A DNA stretch of 64,000 bases from Nemertoderma westbladi. Its lineage: Eukaryota; Xenacoelomorpha; Nemertodermatida; Nemertodermatidae. The notes beneath the pieces were generated by a model that saw only the letters and a program-made list of their open reading frames with translations, was not told the DNA's origin and searched no databases. Made by a program: the position numbers and the translations under genes. The stretch lies in contig JAUCBJ010007860.1 of NCBI GenBank assembly GCA_032718475.1, positions 1 to 64,000 on the forward strand, given 5' to 3'. Below are positions 39,021 to 52,494 of the stretch, piece after piece; the first letter of the stretch is position 1, and the number at the start of each line of letters is the position of its first letter.

Positions 39021-41734
39021 TATTTAGATAAGGCATAACGCGCAATGATATTTAGATAAGGAAATTGAAACGCCCATATATTTTGACTCACCCATTTTGT
39101 ATAGTATGTAGCCCTACCTATGTAATTTTGTAATAGGATATAAGTAGATAGTTCCAGGGTAGCAAGTCCTTGTTGGACCCTGGATATGGGCTTGCCGTTA
39201 TTAGCCTTGATGAGGCTAGCTACTGGTTTTAATTTCTCTATAATTGCGGTAAATTAATATTTGTGCATGATATTATTAGTACCGCCAAATTAAGCATCGG
39301 GAAAATTACCTTTTATGGTGGCAATTTGCGATTTCAGGGAGCAATAGGTTCACAATCCGGCTCTCTTATTGGCCTAACTGCTTCCAGGTTGGTCTAATGG
39401 TAGCTCGGATTGGGGAGCCAATGAGAGATCGATTGCATCACCCTTCTCAAATCACCTATAAATTGGCGTACTTCCATTGTACCACAACCTTCCACAACCA
39501 CACCCCACACAGCTCACCTTCACCTTATTCCTGTTCAACTATTATTCGATGCTTAGTTTTTCTGTGTAAATTACTGCCCTTTTGATTTTCTTGCAATTAT
39601 TCGCTAATTTGCAATTTCTGTTTGATTCTTGTTTATGTTTCTCAATCAATCTCAACGATCACTGTTAATTACAAATTGGAACTATGATTTCTACCCTTTA
39701 GTAAATGGTTCTATGTGATTCCTTTCGACAATAATCCTACAGGATTTCTTAGACTGTCAGACTTTGTGATTTGCATGTGCCGCTACGGTAGCTATTCATT
39801 CTGATGGAGGGCTAGGGTACCGGTAAGCGCGGCGGGCGCATTGGGGGGTTAGCGACGCGGGAGTGCGGAGGATTCAAAGACAAGCAACATTGGGGGGATT
39901 ACTATTGCGTGTGCAAGTTTGCAGCGTAGAGTGAGTCAGGTACGCCGGTTCAGTAATTAGGGGCTGATGATCCAGATTTTGTCTCTATTTTGTACAGTCC
40001 AGCTCACCAACAGAGTGCCGTCGGATCCGATCTGAACCGATCGGATCCAACAGCTTCAAACACTTTCAGACAAACTCCAACAGTCCAACAACTTCAAACA
40101 GATTCAGACAGTTTCAAACAGATTCAGACAGTTTCAAACAGAATCAGACAACTTCCAACAACCTGTCAATCACTTCACCCACACTCAACCGCAACCCCAA
40201 CTCAACTCCCATCTTCTTGTGCGCAGATAGAATGAAAGCGTTTGAAACTACTAAAGGAACTCCATTCATAAAGCCACAATAACGACAGAGTGGACTGGCC
40301 ACTGGCGGCGCCCTTGAACATTCACACTGTAACTTAAGCTGACCTGAAGGAACAGCCCATTAGTGAGGTCGGTATTTCTCTTTATTCCTGCCGCTATCTT
40401 TGAATAACACAATAGCAGAAAGCTAACCAGTGGTCTACCCCCAACACAAGAAAGACAAGTTGGCTACCATTGAAATGAATGGGGAATGGAATTCTGTGTT
40501 CACATACTAATGTTGCTTTGGGTTGGTCTAGAGCCATACAATAGAGCTATACGGAAATACACTTCCAAAGAGCCAAGCAGTGGCGGTATAGGTCCAAAAT
40601 GCCCATGTAGAATTTCTTCGAATAAGGCTCAATTTCTTTAAGTTACATTAATTAAAATACTGATAAATATATTTTGCTTTTCGCAGGAGGGACAGTATCC
40701 CCCTCTACAGTTAACATAGTGTACGTACATGTGTTAGTTATATCGTTGCGTTTATTTATATTTATACAGGTTTGGATATGATCTCTACTAGTTTGATTTT
40801 TGTTTTGTCAATTAATTAATTGTGCGGTTAATTTGTCAATCACAGCCTTAATTGGCTACATTGCTTATTGTATGAATGAATATAATTTAGTTATTAAGAC
40901 ATTATTTTAATTAGTATCTGGTGTGATTAGGTCTACCTTTTACATAACAACAGTACATCAATGGCGGATATACTACTACTACTAAGTCGAGCGAACTCGG
41001 ACAGTGGAAATGAGATCCTTCCAGGCTTCCCGATTCTCCATAGTTGTCGCAATTGCGTTTCTCCCAAGTTCAGAGATGGCGGATATACATTACACATCAT
41101 AATATGGCATGGCAGTCACGTGAAAACAAGGGCCTTCACATTCCCAATTCTCTATCTAATCTATTATGGTTGTGCGTAATGCTCAATACTACTTTATGAT
41201 ATTAATTCATTCACGTTTAACATTAACAGCCATACGTTTCATCAACCCCCTCCCCTTCCAATGTGACAAACTATCACGATATGTTGGCGTTGGGCCCCGT
41301 CCCTACGTCCACCCTCCCTTGTGAAGGGCTAGGGGGGACTTTCGACCCATCATTACTAAAGGGTAGTGATAATATTCAAAATAAGTTTTCCCATGTATAC
41401 GTAATTTTATTCTTAAATAGGTACTTGTTTGTTCCTAAATTCTGCCTAAATGCTGCCTTACTCAATGTTAACTAATTTATTGTTCTCGAATATTTAATTC
41501 GTAACTAGGGAACCGCTTAACTACAAACCAATATTGGATATGGAGTTCCGTTTCGAAGTTCGCCTTGCAGAGACTAAAGTTGCAATAACTTTTGAGGGTG
41601 TGAATGTAATTTACTCAAATAGGGTAGGTGCGCGAAAAAATAGTTGGGCTAGAAGTATTATGTACAAACCTTTTCATTACGATGCTCTTTCAACACAACT
41701 AATAAAATTAACCAAAAATATTTTTTTCACTCAT

Positions 41735-41822
41735 TGTGGGGCGAGCCACGAAGTGAGTGAGCCTTAGCGTAGTGGTACCATTAATCAACCTGTCGTTCTG
41801 TCGTTCTGTCGTTCTGTCGTGT
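41735..41822. repeat. Short repeats (GTCGTTCT) within the transposon
   Basis: GTGGGGCGAGCCACGAAGTG is followed by three copies of CTGTCGTT. The sequence after it (AACTCGGCCAATCTTTGATG) resembles the start region of the B-specific Helitron-like insert (ACGGCTCTAACGATTTTGAT), so a related nested element is possible. Confidence 0.4.
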
Positions 41823-42746
41823 TCAATTTTAAACGTTAATAACTCGGCCAATCTTTGATGAAATCTATCCAAACTTGGTACACATGTTGTTTGGCAAAAG
41901 TTTAGAAATTTTCCAAGTAGAATTTCCGTGTGGCCTTCGAGAAGCTAAGATAATAGCAGTTAATTAGTTAATTAAGTTGATTGCGGTGAAAACGCCATTT
42001 TCAACCTGCCTTTTAAAGGAAATTAATTGTTTTACAGTATAAGATTTAAATAATTATACTTAAAAATTATACAGATATAATCCCCATACGCCATTCTATT
42101 ATAGTTTTTAATTAGTTTAAGTGATTTGCTTTAATAAATGTGTCTTTAATTGATCTAAACGTAATTAAACCGCACAATTATTGAGTACAAATTTAATCCT
42201 TCCCATTATTGGTCAAGTCTCTGCTGGTGTGGAGCTAGCTGCTGGGAGTTGTGGCTGTAGACTAACCTGAGAGGAATTGTAATAGAGGCAACCAGTATTG
42301 CTATTCCAGCCCAATCACTGAATTGTGTTTATTATAGGCTGGACGGGCCGCATAACCGTTCGACTATTACTACTATTGCTATCTCAGTTAAATGACAGAT
42401 ATAATAACATAAATACAATCCATGGCATGGCTGTTGAAGTCTTCTGAAATAGTTTATTCCACAATGTATATGTCTGGTTATTTTTTAATTGAATTTTTGC
42501 AAAGTAGTAAAATTAATGTTCTTAAAAATAATATTATTATTTTATATGTAACCTAGGAAATTAGCTACATTTTTTCGCTGCAGCTTTAAGAGTGTACATT
42601 GATTTAATATTATTTCAATACCCATATTACTACATCGGCATAAGATGCGTTGGCGTTGTATCACACATCTCCACATATCACACATCTCCACATAGATGTA
42701 TCAACAGTTACTCGCACAGTTTCGAAACTTCGCATAGTTATAACTG

Positions 42747-43048
42747 TATAAAGATCGTCAGTCTGCGTTTAGGAAAAATATTTTATGACAAAACAGGACA
42801 AGCGACGAGCGCAACGAGGCATATAATGAAGACGAGTACTGCGTTGACTAAATTATTATATAAACCACCTGGCTTCACATATTGATCGCATCCCTAGTTA
42901 TTATTATTATAAAGATCGTCCTAGCTTGCGTTTAAGAAATATATTTAAATACAAAACAGGACGAACGCAAAGAGGCTTATAATGAAAACGAGTACTGCGT
43001 TTATTATATTCCTATAAACCACCTGGCTTTGCATATTTAACGTGCGAT
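42747..43048. repeat. Imperfect tandem duplication, about 160-bp period
   Basis: Two copies begin TATAAAGATCGTC and end near AAACCACCTGGCTT plus CACAT or TGCAT. They share an ACGAGTACTGCGTT segment. Confidence 0.75.
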
Positions 43049-43119
43049 TGGAAATAAGTTCGTGCTACCCTTCCGTGGGTGGTAGATGTCGCGGTTATGT
43101 ATTGGTGGTTGGGAAGGGT

Positions 43120-43137
43120 GGGGGGGGGGGGGGGGGG
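43120..43137 (+). repeat. Poly-G tract, 18 G
   Basis: Plus-strand G run inside the TIR transposon. Confidence 0.95.
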
Positions 43138-43943
43138 AGATTAAAAGGGGTGAACACGTACTGTCCACCTTTCTTTGATTGATTGGTGGTGTGGGTAAAT
43201 TTCTCAAAACCTGATTTTGTGATACAGTCGCTGCATTTTAATTTGTATATAATAACTAGGCCTCGTGCTGCGCGAAGTCCCCACGAACGTGTAATTATAT
43301 TTACTGTTTGCTTAATCTGTTTGTGTTTATATCTGTTTATGTGCAGTATTTAGGAAGACGTCAAAGAAACTAATATATTTATAGCATTATTTACATTTCT
43401 AATTAAATTAAGGAATTAAAAACGTGTTGGTGTTATTATATTCATTTATCGGAATTTATATTATAGGAATTTATTATTCGTTTATGCATTCTAGTTAATT
43501 AATTGATATAATTAACGACATAATTATGTAAATAAAAATTGTTAAATGAAACAAATCTTTGTTTCGGTTTATAATTGACAATAGCACACCCTCACAATCA
43601 CTTCAAATTGAGAGTTAAAGTGATTGACATTTTGTTAATGAACTACGCTTTTGTAAGGCATTGGCAAATTCCAACAAATTCCGATGGCGTCAAACATCTT
43701 CAGACAACTTCAAACAACTTCAGATAGCTTCCAACAACATCCAACAGAAATTTCAAACACTTTCAGACGGATTTCAGACAGATTCAGATGGGCTCCAACA
43801 GACTAAACTTGTTGGAAATATTTTCTCCAACAGAATCAAACAGTACTAAATCTCCGTAGGTTAGCATTGTGCTTGTTTGAAGCTGTCGGAGTGTGTTGGA
43901 TCCGATCGGATCCGATGGCACTCTGTTGGTGAGCGGGACTGTA

Positions 43944-45059
43944 GTATTAGGGGGACAGGAATTGGGTTAGTTAGGAAGCCTAGAGATCTGCGTGCTTTAC
44001 AGTACGTTGCGAGTTGCAATTGCTATCTGACTGCTGATTGTGAATTTCTGCGTTAAGAACTAAAATTGGTAAGTATAAACTATAGATTGTTACGCTGATT
44101 GGTGTGTTACTAAAGTGTGCCTAATAAATCACGAATGCTTGGATAGGTGCTCTTTTCCCTTTGATTGATTTCTATTTCTTAGTTTACTGTAATTAATTTC
44201 TGATTAGGTCGAAAATAATACGGTATTTTAGGCTGTTGCTAGTGTGACCCGTTGCGTAATAAATTAGAATTACGCACTCTGGAATACTTAGTAATTAGTA
44301 CGCCGTTACATATTTGTGACTGTAATTAATTAGTAAAATTAAGAATTTGTACGCTGCATAGCGGAGGGTAGTTAAGGTAATAATTTTAGAGTACCGTACA
44401 CTATTCACGCTGGGCGGTTATTTGAATTAGCGGACAAAATTCACATCGTAGTATACAGTATACAGCGCGCATCAGTAAATTGCTGGTCTAAAGCCAGCCG
44501 CAGATAAGTTGAGTCCCGAAATAAACGCTGCATCGATTTTTGATTATTTTAAATATTCTCACATTCACACATTCCGTTAGGGAACCCCAGTATTGCGATT
44601 AGATGCGATTAGATTAGATTAGAAAGGACGTAGTTGTTAGCACATTTTACAGTAAGATTAGGCTATAAAAATACACTCTGAGTGTCAAATCTCTCACACT
44701 CGTCTTAAGTCAGCTTAGGGAGCCGATTCGGGTTTATTGTTTTGGTTATTCCCGAGTGGCTCATATATTCGAACAGTTAGCTCTCTATCGAGTAATTGGT
44801 AGAGAAAGGAACGAGAAATTAGCAGGAGCCGTAGAAAATTAGGAAATATATTAGCGGACGGCAGATTAGCGCCATCCAACGGTAAGTAGCGGTTTTGTAT
44901 TTAGCAGCCCTACATTAGCAATTATATGCTCCTGATTGCCCTGTCTAGTAAATAGAGCAGTTTTGTGTCTTTATTGGTTAGGCTGGGTAGTTTGTTCGTA
45001 ACAGTAAAGCACGTTTTGTTTTGCTGTACTGCGTACTGTACTGCGTACAGTGACGAGTG
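43944..45059. promoter_or_regulatory. Putative LTR/promoter region upstream of the unit B gag remnant
   Basis: There is no frame of note. A TATA-like GGCTATAAAAATACACTC (44661-44678) is followed by CTCTCACACTCGTCTTAAG, a layout like an LTR promoter, about 1.3 kb ahead of the gag-like remnant. The downstream part continues into the duplicated leader. Without a second LTR the assignment is tentative. Confidence 0.35.
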
Positions 45060-45804
45060 TATTCAGCATTAGATTACTGTATTATTTACTGTTACTTTAG
45101 ATTGCTTGACTGCTTTAACAGTAAGGCACGTATATTGTCTGCTGTAGGCCTACTGCTTACAGAGACGAGTATATTCTTAGGCTGTTAGTTTAGATTACTG
45201 TATTCACTGGTCGCGTACAATAGTACAGTAGTACATTAGGCTGATTGCTGTTACTGCGTACAGTAGAAAAGACATTTGTTTTGCTGTACCGCACACAGTA
45301 TTTATTAGGCTGTTAGGTTGGTGTACTGTTTTACTTACTGTATTGCGTACAGTGGATATATGGTAGTGCGTTTACTAATCGCAAATACAGCAGTTCCTTA
45401 GGCCGTTAGGGCAGGCCGTAATTAGTAAGTTTTTTGAAAAATTTTAGCTAGGTTTGTGAGAATTCAGTTTTGGTCAAAATTATTTGTAATAAAATCTAGA
45501 GTTTTGTACCGGTATGTTAGATAACCGCTTAGTTATTTTATACCATCTGGAGATACATGGCAAGACGGAGCTTCTGAGTTTGGGGTTCGTGTGGGTCTGC
45601 GGGTTCGGTTTGCAATCAGCGAAAAGACTGAAACTTTGGACGCGGACGTGGAATCTCACAGCAAACAAGGTTAGTTGTTCTGTTGGCACCATTGTGTTTG
45701 TGGAAGCAGTAAAAAATTATCGGTTGTTTAACTGCGAAGCTGAACTCAATTTATTAGTTAGGATATTTAGGTTTAGCCGACCATGGGTTTTTGAATCGCT
45801 CGAG

Positions 45805-45805
45805 T

Positions 45806-45840
<35 letters not shown>
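45805..45840. repeat. GA microsatellite
   Basis: About 18 uninterrupted GA units. Unit A has a shorter, interrupted version at about 747-770. Confidence 0.9.
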
Positions 45841-45843
<3 letters not shown>

Positions 45844-45989
45844 TAACCCGAAGATGTAGCCACGCGCTAGTGGATACATATAATATTTGAAATTAAAATT
45901 GCGTTGATTAGAGTTATATATGTAAATTTAGAAATATTCGGGTGGCAAGTTTATTTTGAATATTTTGTATTAGATTCAAAAAATTATTT

Positions 45990-47587
45990 GTGTCATCTGA
46001 CGATAGCGTTAATATTACTGTTGACGACAATGCCGACTATGACGACGCAGCGATCGAGGACGTAAGTGAACAGGAGGACGAGACAGTAACTAGTGAGGAA
46101 GAACAACAACCTGAGGGAATAATATTAGGATCCCCTACCGCTACTGTAAGGAAGGATTGTACAACAACCTGACCAGAGGTGAGTGATAGGGAGGGTAGTG
46201 TAGCAGAAGCGAGAGCCCGGAGCCCGGTTTCCAGACCTGTAGGTATGGTAAGTGCCGTGGTCCCAGCGGCTGTAAGGAGTACCCATAGTTCCTGAAATAA
46301 TCCTTCAAGTCCACCAAGTGTGAGTCAGGTAAGCGAACAGCAACTGGACATCGCGATAAAGAAGAAACTTCGCGCGCATGCCGGACATATAACCCGGACG
46401 GCGGACAAGGTAAGGAAGATGTTAGCCGACTCAGCGAACATCGGAAGGGAAGGATAGTAGAGATTAGAAAAGGATACAACTCAGCGTTATTCAAACAGAC
46501 GGAGGAGCTTGCAGTCCTAGCAAAGAAGGCAGTAGAGTCTCAGTCGAGCAACGTGGCGACGAGGATTTACGATAGGGTTTTAGCAGCCTTGTTGGAGCAC
46601 CGCGCATTATCGGAGCGATTTCGACGAGTTAGGACGGAGAACTGGCTGCTATGGGCATCACAAGCGCAGGCGACTCAGGTGAGTGACGCAGAGTCGAGAG
46701 ATTTAGTGGAGCGGGAAGAAACGCAAGATAAGGAGGAGCGCCGTTATCAGCGGGAAGTTACCAGCTGGCTGATGCAGAGTGGAGTGGTGGTACCGGGCCA
46801 GGTGCTACCGACGACGGAGAACATCCAACAGAGAACGTTAACTCCACCCGATGATGCATCTAGAGACAGTGGGGATTCCCAGGTTAGTCACGCACGAGGG
46901 AAAGTTATATGTGCTAGATCCCTCATTTCTCACAACTCGGCGGAGGAGAGAAGACACCGACTGGACAAACAACAGGCGGAAGTTTTGCGTGCATCGGAAG
47001 CACGGAAGGAAGCCGAGCGGGAATGCGAGTGCACACGGAAGTTGGACGCGGAGTTGCGAGAGTTGGAAGAAATAAGTAAGCGCGAACGGGCCGAACGCGA
47101 GCAAAAGGAGCGCGAGCTTCAAGCCGTACGCGAGCAAAAGGAGCGCGAGCTTCAAGCCAAACGCGAGCAAAGGGAGCGCGAGCTTCAAGCCGAACGCGAG
47201 CGCAAGAAACTCGAGCAGGAACAGAAGGAACGCGAGCTTCAACTCGAACGCGAGCGCAAGGAACGCGAACTCGAGATCGAGAAAAGGAGACGCGCGTTGT
47301 ATGAAGAGAAGGCGCGAGTGGAAGAAGAGAGCGCAGCGAGACGAGCGAGGGAAGAAGAAGAACGTAAACTGGCGCAGTTGGAAAGTGCGAGATTAAATTT
47401 AGAGAGCGAAGAACGGACTAGAAAGGCGAATGAAATTGCCGAGAAGGGGATGCGAATGATCGAAGAATGTGGGGCGAGTGTAGGGACTGAGTTGCGAGAA
47501 CTGTTCGCACTGCAGAAGGCCGAACAGGAAGCGAGAACTCCGACCATACGCGAGTCGACGACGACCAGAATTCCTATACCCGGTCCA
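45990..47587 (+). pseudogene. Decayed BEL/Pao-like gag fragment, unit B copy
   Basis: Paralogue of 1159-2804. The start region is deleted, an in-frame stop follows at 46170-46172, and a one-base deletion near 46455 shifts the frame. From 46553 one frame stays open through the coiled coil and continues through the antisense LINE sequence to 47788 (411 codons). Here the 7 bp lost in unit A are still present. The long frame is a chance gag/antisense-LINE chimera. Confidence 0.6.
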
Positions 47588-49257
47588 GCTGCAATAATTT
47601 CATCAGGAATCCCATATAATGAAAGTATGCTGAACATACGTGAGCGGGAGACTGAATCAAAGGCCTTGAAAAAGTCAACAAAGATAACAGCCAGGTGCCT
47701 TTCTTTCTTTTTTGATAACTCTTCAATTATCCTTCCAAGTGCCAAAATTTACTCCATGGTCCCACGACCTTTACGGAACCCATTCTGATTTCCACGGAGC
47801 TGTCTCTCAATGGGATCCCTGTTGCGATTTAATATAATTCTATTGTATAGCTTTGTTGCAATCGAGATCAATGAGATTCCCCGAAAAGAACCATATAGTG
47901 TTAGGTTGCCCTTCTTGGGAACTGGCTCCAACTTATTTGTTTTCATTTCTTGTGGGACTCTTGTTGTTCGGTACATGTCTACTATGATGGGATAGATGAG
48001 CTTTAAACACTCAGGTATTTAAAAGACCTCAGGGGGAACACCATCTACTCCACTGGCACGATTGGTCTTAATGCTCTTTGCAGCAGCCTTCACTTCTGCA
48101 AAGGAGATATCGCCAATGGGAATATCTGGAAGTACAGACTCAGACACTTTTACTTCTATAAAGTTATCAGGCAATACCCTGTCATTATTGAGGAGCTTTT
48201 CAAAGTGGACCTTCCAACCATTGAAGCAATCGGCTGGTGATTCATCCTTAACCTTGGTGGTTGGTTGGCTTTTCCGCCCAGTAAGCAAGTTGATCGATTT
48301 CCATGCCTGGGATGATTGCCTGCTGTCGTCAGCATCATTGATGGCATCAACCTGTTGGTTTGTTAGCTCCTGTAGATTAACAGAGTACTGCCTGTTCAGG
48401 GACCTAGATGCAGCCTTCTGCATTCTTGGCCGCTGTAGTCTGTTTGAGTTGGGACTCTTTCTGCGCCTTATATAGGTCATTTCGGCACTTCTGGATTTTG
48501 TTGTCAGTCCTATTCCTGTTTCGAGGGTATACAGGAACTGTTTCTGCAGCTGCTAACTTAACTGCTTCTGTGAAGGCAGTATAGCCCTCACAGTGATCTG
48601 CCGCATCAGAGGCAAGAACCTCATACTTGTTGCTCAGCTGTAGTGTGAAGCTGGATCTCACACTTGGCTTTTGCAACAGAGAGGACCAGTTATGCCGCGG
48701 CAAGGAGGATTTCGTTGTTCTGATAGCACGCAGACTAAGTTTTACCTTGGCCAGAATAAGGCGGTGATCACTGGAGAAGGGGTGAAGTGTAAATGCATTA
48801 CAGTCTTGTATAGAGCTCCTGTACTTCCTACAAACAGAATATGGTCTATCTGGGACTTGTGACCACTGGGTCCACTATGAGTCCATAGCTTTCCAGTTCG
48901 TTTCTTGAACTGGGTACCAGCCGAAAACAATCCATTTCCAGAGATAAAATCCTGAAGATGGACGGAATTACGGTTGACACTATTGCTATAGAACCAGGGC
49001 GATGTAGGTAATTGATGCAGACTTGCATTAAAGTCTCCCAGGAATGTTAAGAATGCATGCTGATCCACTCCATCAGTAGCTGCTTGTAGTAGCTCCACTT
49101 GCCTGCCAGTCACTGTACGTACAGTGTACACCTGTAACACTAAGGCACCGTAGGCCGTAATGCGTGTGCAGTGTTGGGTTAGGGTACCGGCTGACTGGGC
49201 CGCTTCCTTCAACTTTACCCCTTCCGGCTGTACCATGCTTGTATTACACCAGAACAC
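47588..49257 (-). pseudogene. LINE fragment, unit B copy
   Basis: Paralogue of 2805-4474 with the same endonuclease (GDFNA, IDHIL) and RT (FRGISLI, FVDFFKAFDSV) remnants, the same frameshift before SDH, and additional breaks at about 47747 and 48018 that split the RT into three pieces. Confidence 0.8.
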
Positions 49258-51297
49258 AGATCAGCTGATGCTGAATTGATTCATCCAAGCCGCTATTGGT
49301 CAACACCCAACAACCAACCAGCAGACAGTATTTGGTATTAAATTATCTTTTAAAGTCGAAATTGGGGAGAAATTATCAGATTTTATAAATTATAAAATGC
49401 AAAGTGTGCCTTCTAATAATACCTATCGTACTGGAAAGCGAGAATTTGTAGATTATTTGATAAATTCGATATTTTCGTTGATAATTGCGTATTTTTCGTT
49501 ATTTTCGGGTTTTATAACTATCCCCAGTGATGCTAATGGTTTATATAAATACCCCAGTGCTATAAGGGTTAACGTATGTTAATTAATGGAGACATTTCTT
49601 CATTAGTTGGGAGCGGGACATTTTCACAATACTTAAGTTACCGGGATATTTGGAAGAAATTCCTACTCTGTGATTGGCTTAAACTCAAGGACTACTAAAT
49701 ATTTTAATTCTTCGGTACTGTGGGATGTCTGATACTGATACGAACTGAACTGAATGAACATACTGGACGAAACCGGCATAGTTTGCATATATGTGAGATA
49801 TAAATTAAAAAACAAATTTATTACTGGTATTCGTGTTACTTCTAAAACAAGACAAGTAGGATGCTGAGCTGCAGGCACCTAACAACAACCCCAAGTAATT
49901 TTCATACAGCCAGCGCTTAAAATGCAACGGCAATATAATTTATTGTGCATAATTATTGATTGCCAGTGACATAGTCCTCCGAAAGAAACTTGAATGGACA
50001 GTATCAACTTATCTTGACCGTAATTGACCGTTAAATCTAATCAATTGACTCAAATTGAAATCAATATTTGGATTTAGTGATAACAATTACTAAATAATTG
50101 CAATAGTGTAGCATTAGCATCTAACTTTTACATTTCATTGTATGTAAATTAATTAATAGCAATGGGGTAGGCGACTCAAAAAATTTTATTTGAGTTATTT
50201 TTGATGTAATGTGAAAAATCATGTGAAAAACCCCAGAGAGCCATTTGACTTCAAAAAAATTAATATTGGGGGAGTTATAGCGATTTTAAAAAGCAAAATT
50301 AGCAACATCGAAAAATCGGGCCGTTTTAGGAACTTGCGCATTTGACGTCAGCCATAACACAGCAACAGTTGTCAAGCGCAGTTGATTGGTCAATATAAAA
50401 TATAATACTTCAGTTATCTATAACAATAAAAATAATTAACGTAGCTAAGTAATTATTTGGATGTGTATTATATTCGTTAAATATTGTGTTAAAAAATACT
50501 CACAAGTAAACCGTTTTTTTTTATTTTTTATTTTTTAATATGATAAACCTTTAATAAACAAAAAATACACAGCCTAGTAAACCAGTAAACCGTTACATTG
50601 TCTGATTGTTTTCACGGTTCACAGTTCAGGTCGTCCCGGTTTGAGAAGCAAAGAATGATAATGTTTTAATATAGTCCTAATCAGCTACGGTAATAATAGG
50701 TTACCGGTAATATTACAGTATTAAATACAGAAATAGGCCGCCTTTAAAAACTAGGATTGGAACGATGTTAAGAAGGTTGTTTCCAAGGCCGTTTTTTAGA
50801 AAGCACAATGACAATGGCCGACATCGCTCGAGGCATTAACATCAGCACAATTACTAAGGAAAAACCAAATAAACAAAGACGAAAAGACGACATATATACT
50901 CCAGCCAGACAAAAGTGGAAAGTCGCAACGGAGTAGTGAGCAGCTTTCCATCAGGTACAACAAACAGCTATAAGGCTGAAGAATAACTACGGTGTAATTG
51001 GTGCAATACTACTGTAATACAGATGGATACAGTTTTTAAAAGGTTGTAAATAAAGATAGAAAGCAAAAAAAATTCTGGCTCACCCACAAAGTGGTCGGAA
51101 AGTGAAACTCTCTCTGTTGGTGGTGTACGTTAATCCTAAGAACGTAAATCACAGACAAACTGAAAATGTGATCCGACACATAGAAAGGGATCAGTTAACA
51201 AAAAATGGTTTTCAACTTTTTTAAAACATGGGCAACATAACAATAAGTTATTCTAGAATTTATTAAAGGATTGAACGGACAAAATTTGGGAATACAC

Positions 51298-51329
<32 letters not shown>

Positions 51330-52494
51330 TGGACATGTCACTGAATTACGACATTATATTCCAGGACATGGTGTAATGCACAGAAAAGGAGGCACTACTA
51401 TAGCTTGTGTGACCGACCATAAGGGAAAATTGTTGAAGACAATTTTTAGAGGTTTTCGCATGACTTTTTTCAATTTTTTTATGGATGGTGGTTGGTCATC
51501 TGGTATTCGATTGAGTGATAGCTCGTAAATTTTCTTAGGTAGCCAGTGTTTTTATAAGGTATAGCCAGTGTTTTTAAAAATACATGAGGATTTAATAAAA
51601 ATTGCATTAGATTGCAATTACAATAGCTAAAATTTGAATATTTTTTTAGATATTTTAGGTATTTTAAAAACACTTGCTACCAAGCAAAATTTACAAGCTA
51701 TTACTAAATCGAATGTCAGCCAATTGTTAGAAAATTGAAATGAAATTAATTAAATTAATTGCAACTTTAAAATCTTCCCTTGAATGTTCGCGACCCGGCA
51801 CTTGTATAGTATCGATGCCGAAATTTTAGATGTTTTTTGATTTTTTTCTTTTTAGATTAAAATATTTTTGACATGTTGTTTGGCTTTGTATTATCAATTT
51901 CATTCTAGAATTACCGGTATATATTTTTGTTGCTATGGTTACATAAATAAAATAAATTTCAAATTACGTATTACGTAAAAATAATGTATTTCTTTTTGTA
52001 ATGCTTTTTTATTTCTTATTGTTATTGACAAATATATTTGAGGATTAAATGACACTTGTCATTTTTCACAATAAAAAGTACTAGCCAACACAAAATCAAA
52101 ATTACTAGCTACCATCTTTTTGCCAGATGTTCAAATATTTGTTCTAGAACAAAAAACGTCATAATAAAAGACATTTTCACAAGAAAAAATCGGTCAATTT
52201 TTTTTATTTTTTCAATTATGAGTTTTTCACTAGCTAATATAAAGTAATAGCTAACACAAAATAAAAATTACTGGCTACCATCTTCAAGATGGTAAATATT
52301 TGTTCTTGAACAAAAAACCTCATGATAAAACCGATAATCACTAATATAATTAATTAATAGATGTTTGTTTTTAAATTTGGGCATAGATACTATACTAGTG
52401 CCTCGCGACCCCACTAAAGATATCTAATTGCTTTATGTCTTCCAGTTCCTGCCCTCTGATGGTTTGCGTATGGTTCTCAGTTTGCACATAATAA
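49258..52494. other. Non-coding AT-rich segment (unit B)
   Basis: Matches 4475-7715 of unit A. No gene. It contains a 25-G tract (51305-51329) and the tandem duplication 52077-52328. Confidence 0.7.
51305..51329 (+). repeat. Poly-G tract, 25 G (unit B)
   Basis: Same length and flanks as 6517-6541. Confidence 0.95.

Larger units (their letters stand above)
38247..39994. other. Spacer unique to the A-B interval
   Basis: I recognise no gene. It holds a G tract (38596-38614) and a four-copy short tandem repeat (38921-39020). A 128-codon minus frame (38437-38823), whose PPPPPP comes from the G tract, shows no family features. Confidence 0.6.
39995..43941. mobile_element. TIR-flanked DNA transposon, non-autonomous, 3.9 kb
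   Basis: The left end CAGTCCAGCTCACCAACAGA and the right end (complement) CAGTCCCGCTCACCAACAGA are inverted and flanked by TA on both sides (39993-39994, 43942-43943). The similarity continues inward through GTGCC and a palindromic CGGATCCGATC block. Both subterminal regions carry arrays of TTCARACA-type units (about 40055-40170 and 43680-43805). CAGT ends with a TA duplication fit the Tc1/mariner class, though this is only an end-based inference. No transposase frame is visible inside. Confidence 0.65.

Noticed and set aside
43944-45059. A defined LTR for the gag-like remnant
   Set aside because: The TATA-like promoter is suggestive, but no matching second LTR exists in the window, so boundaries cannot be supported.
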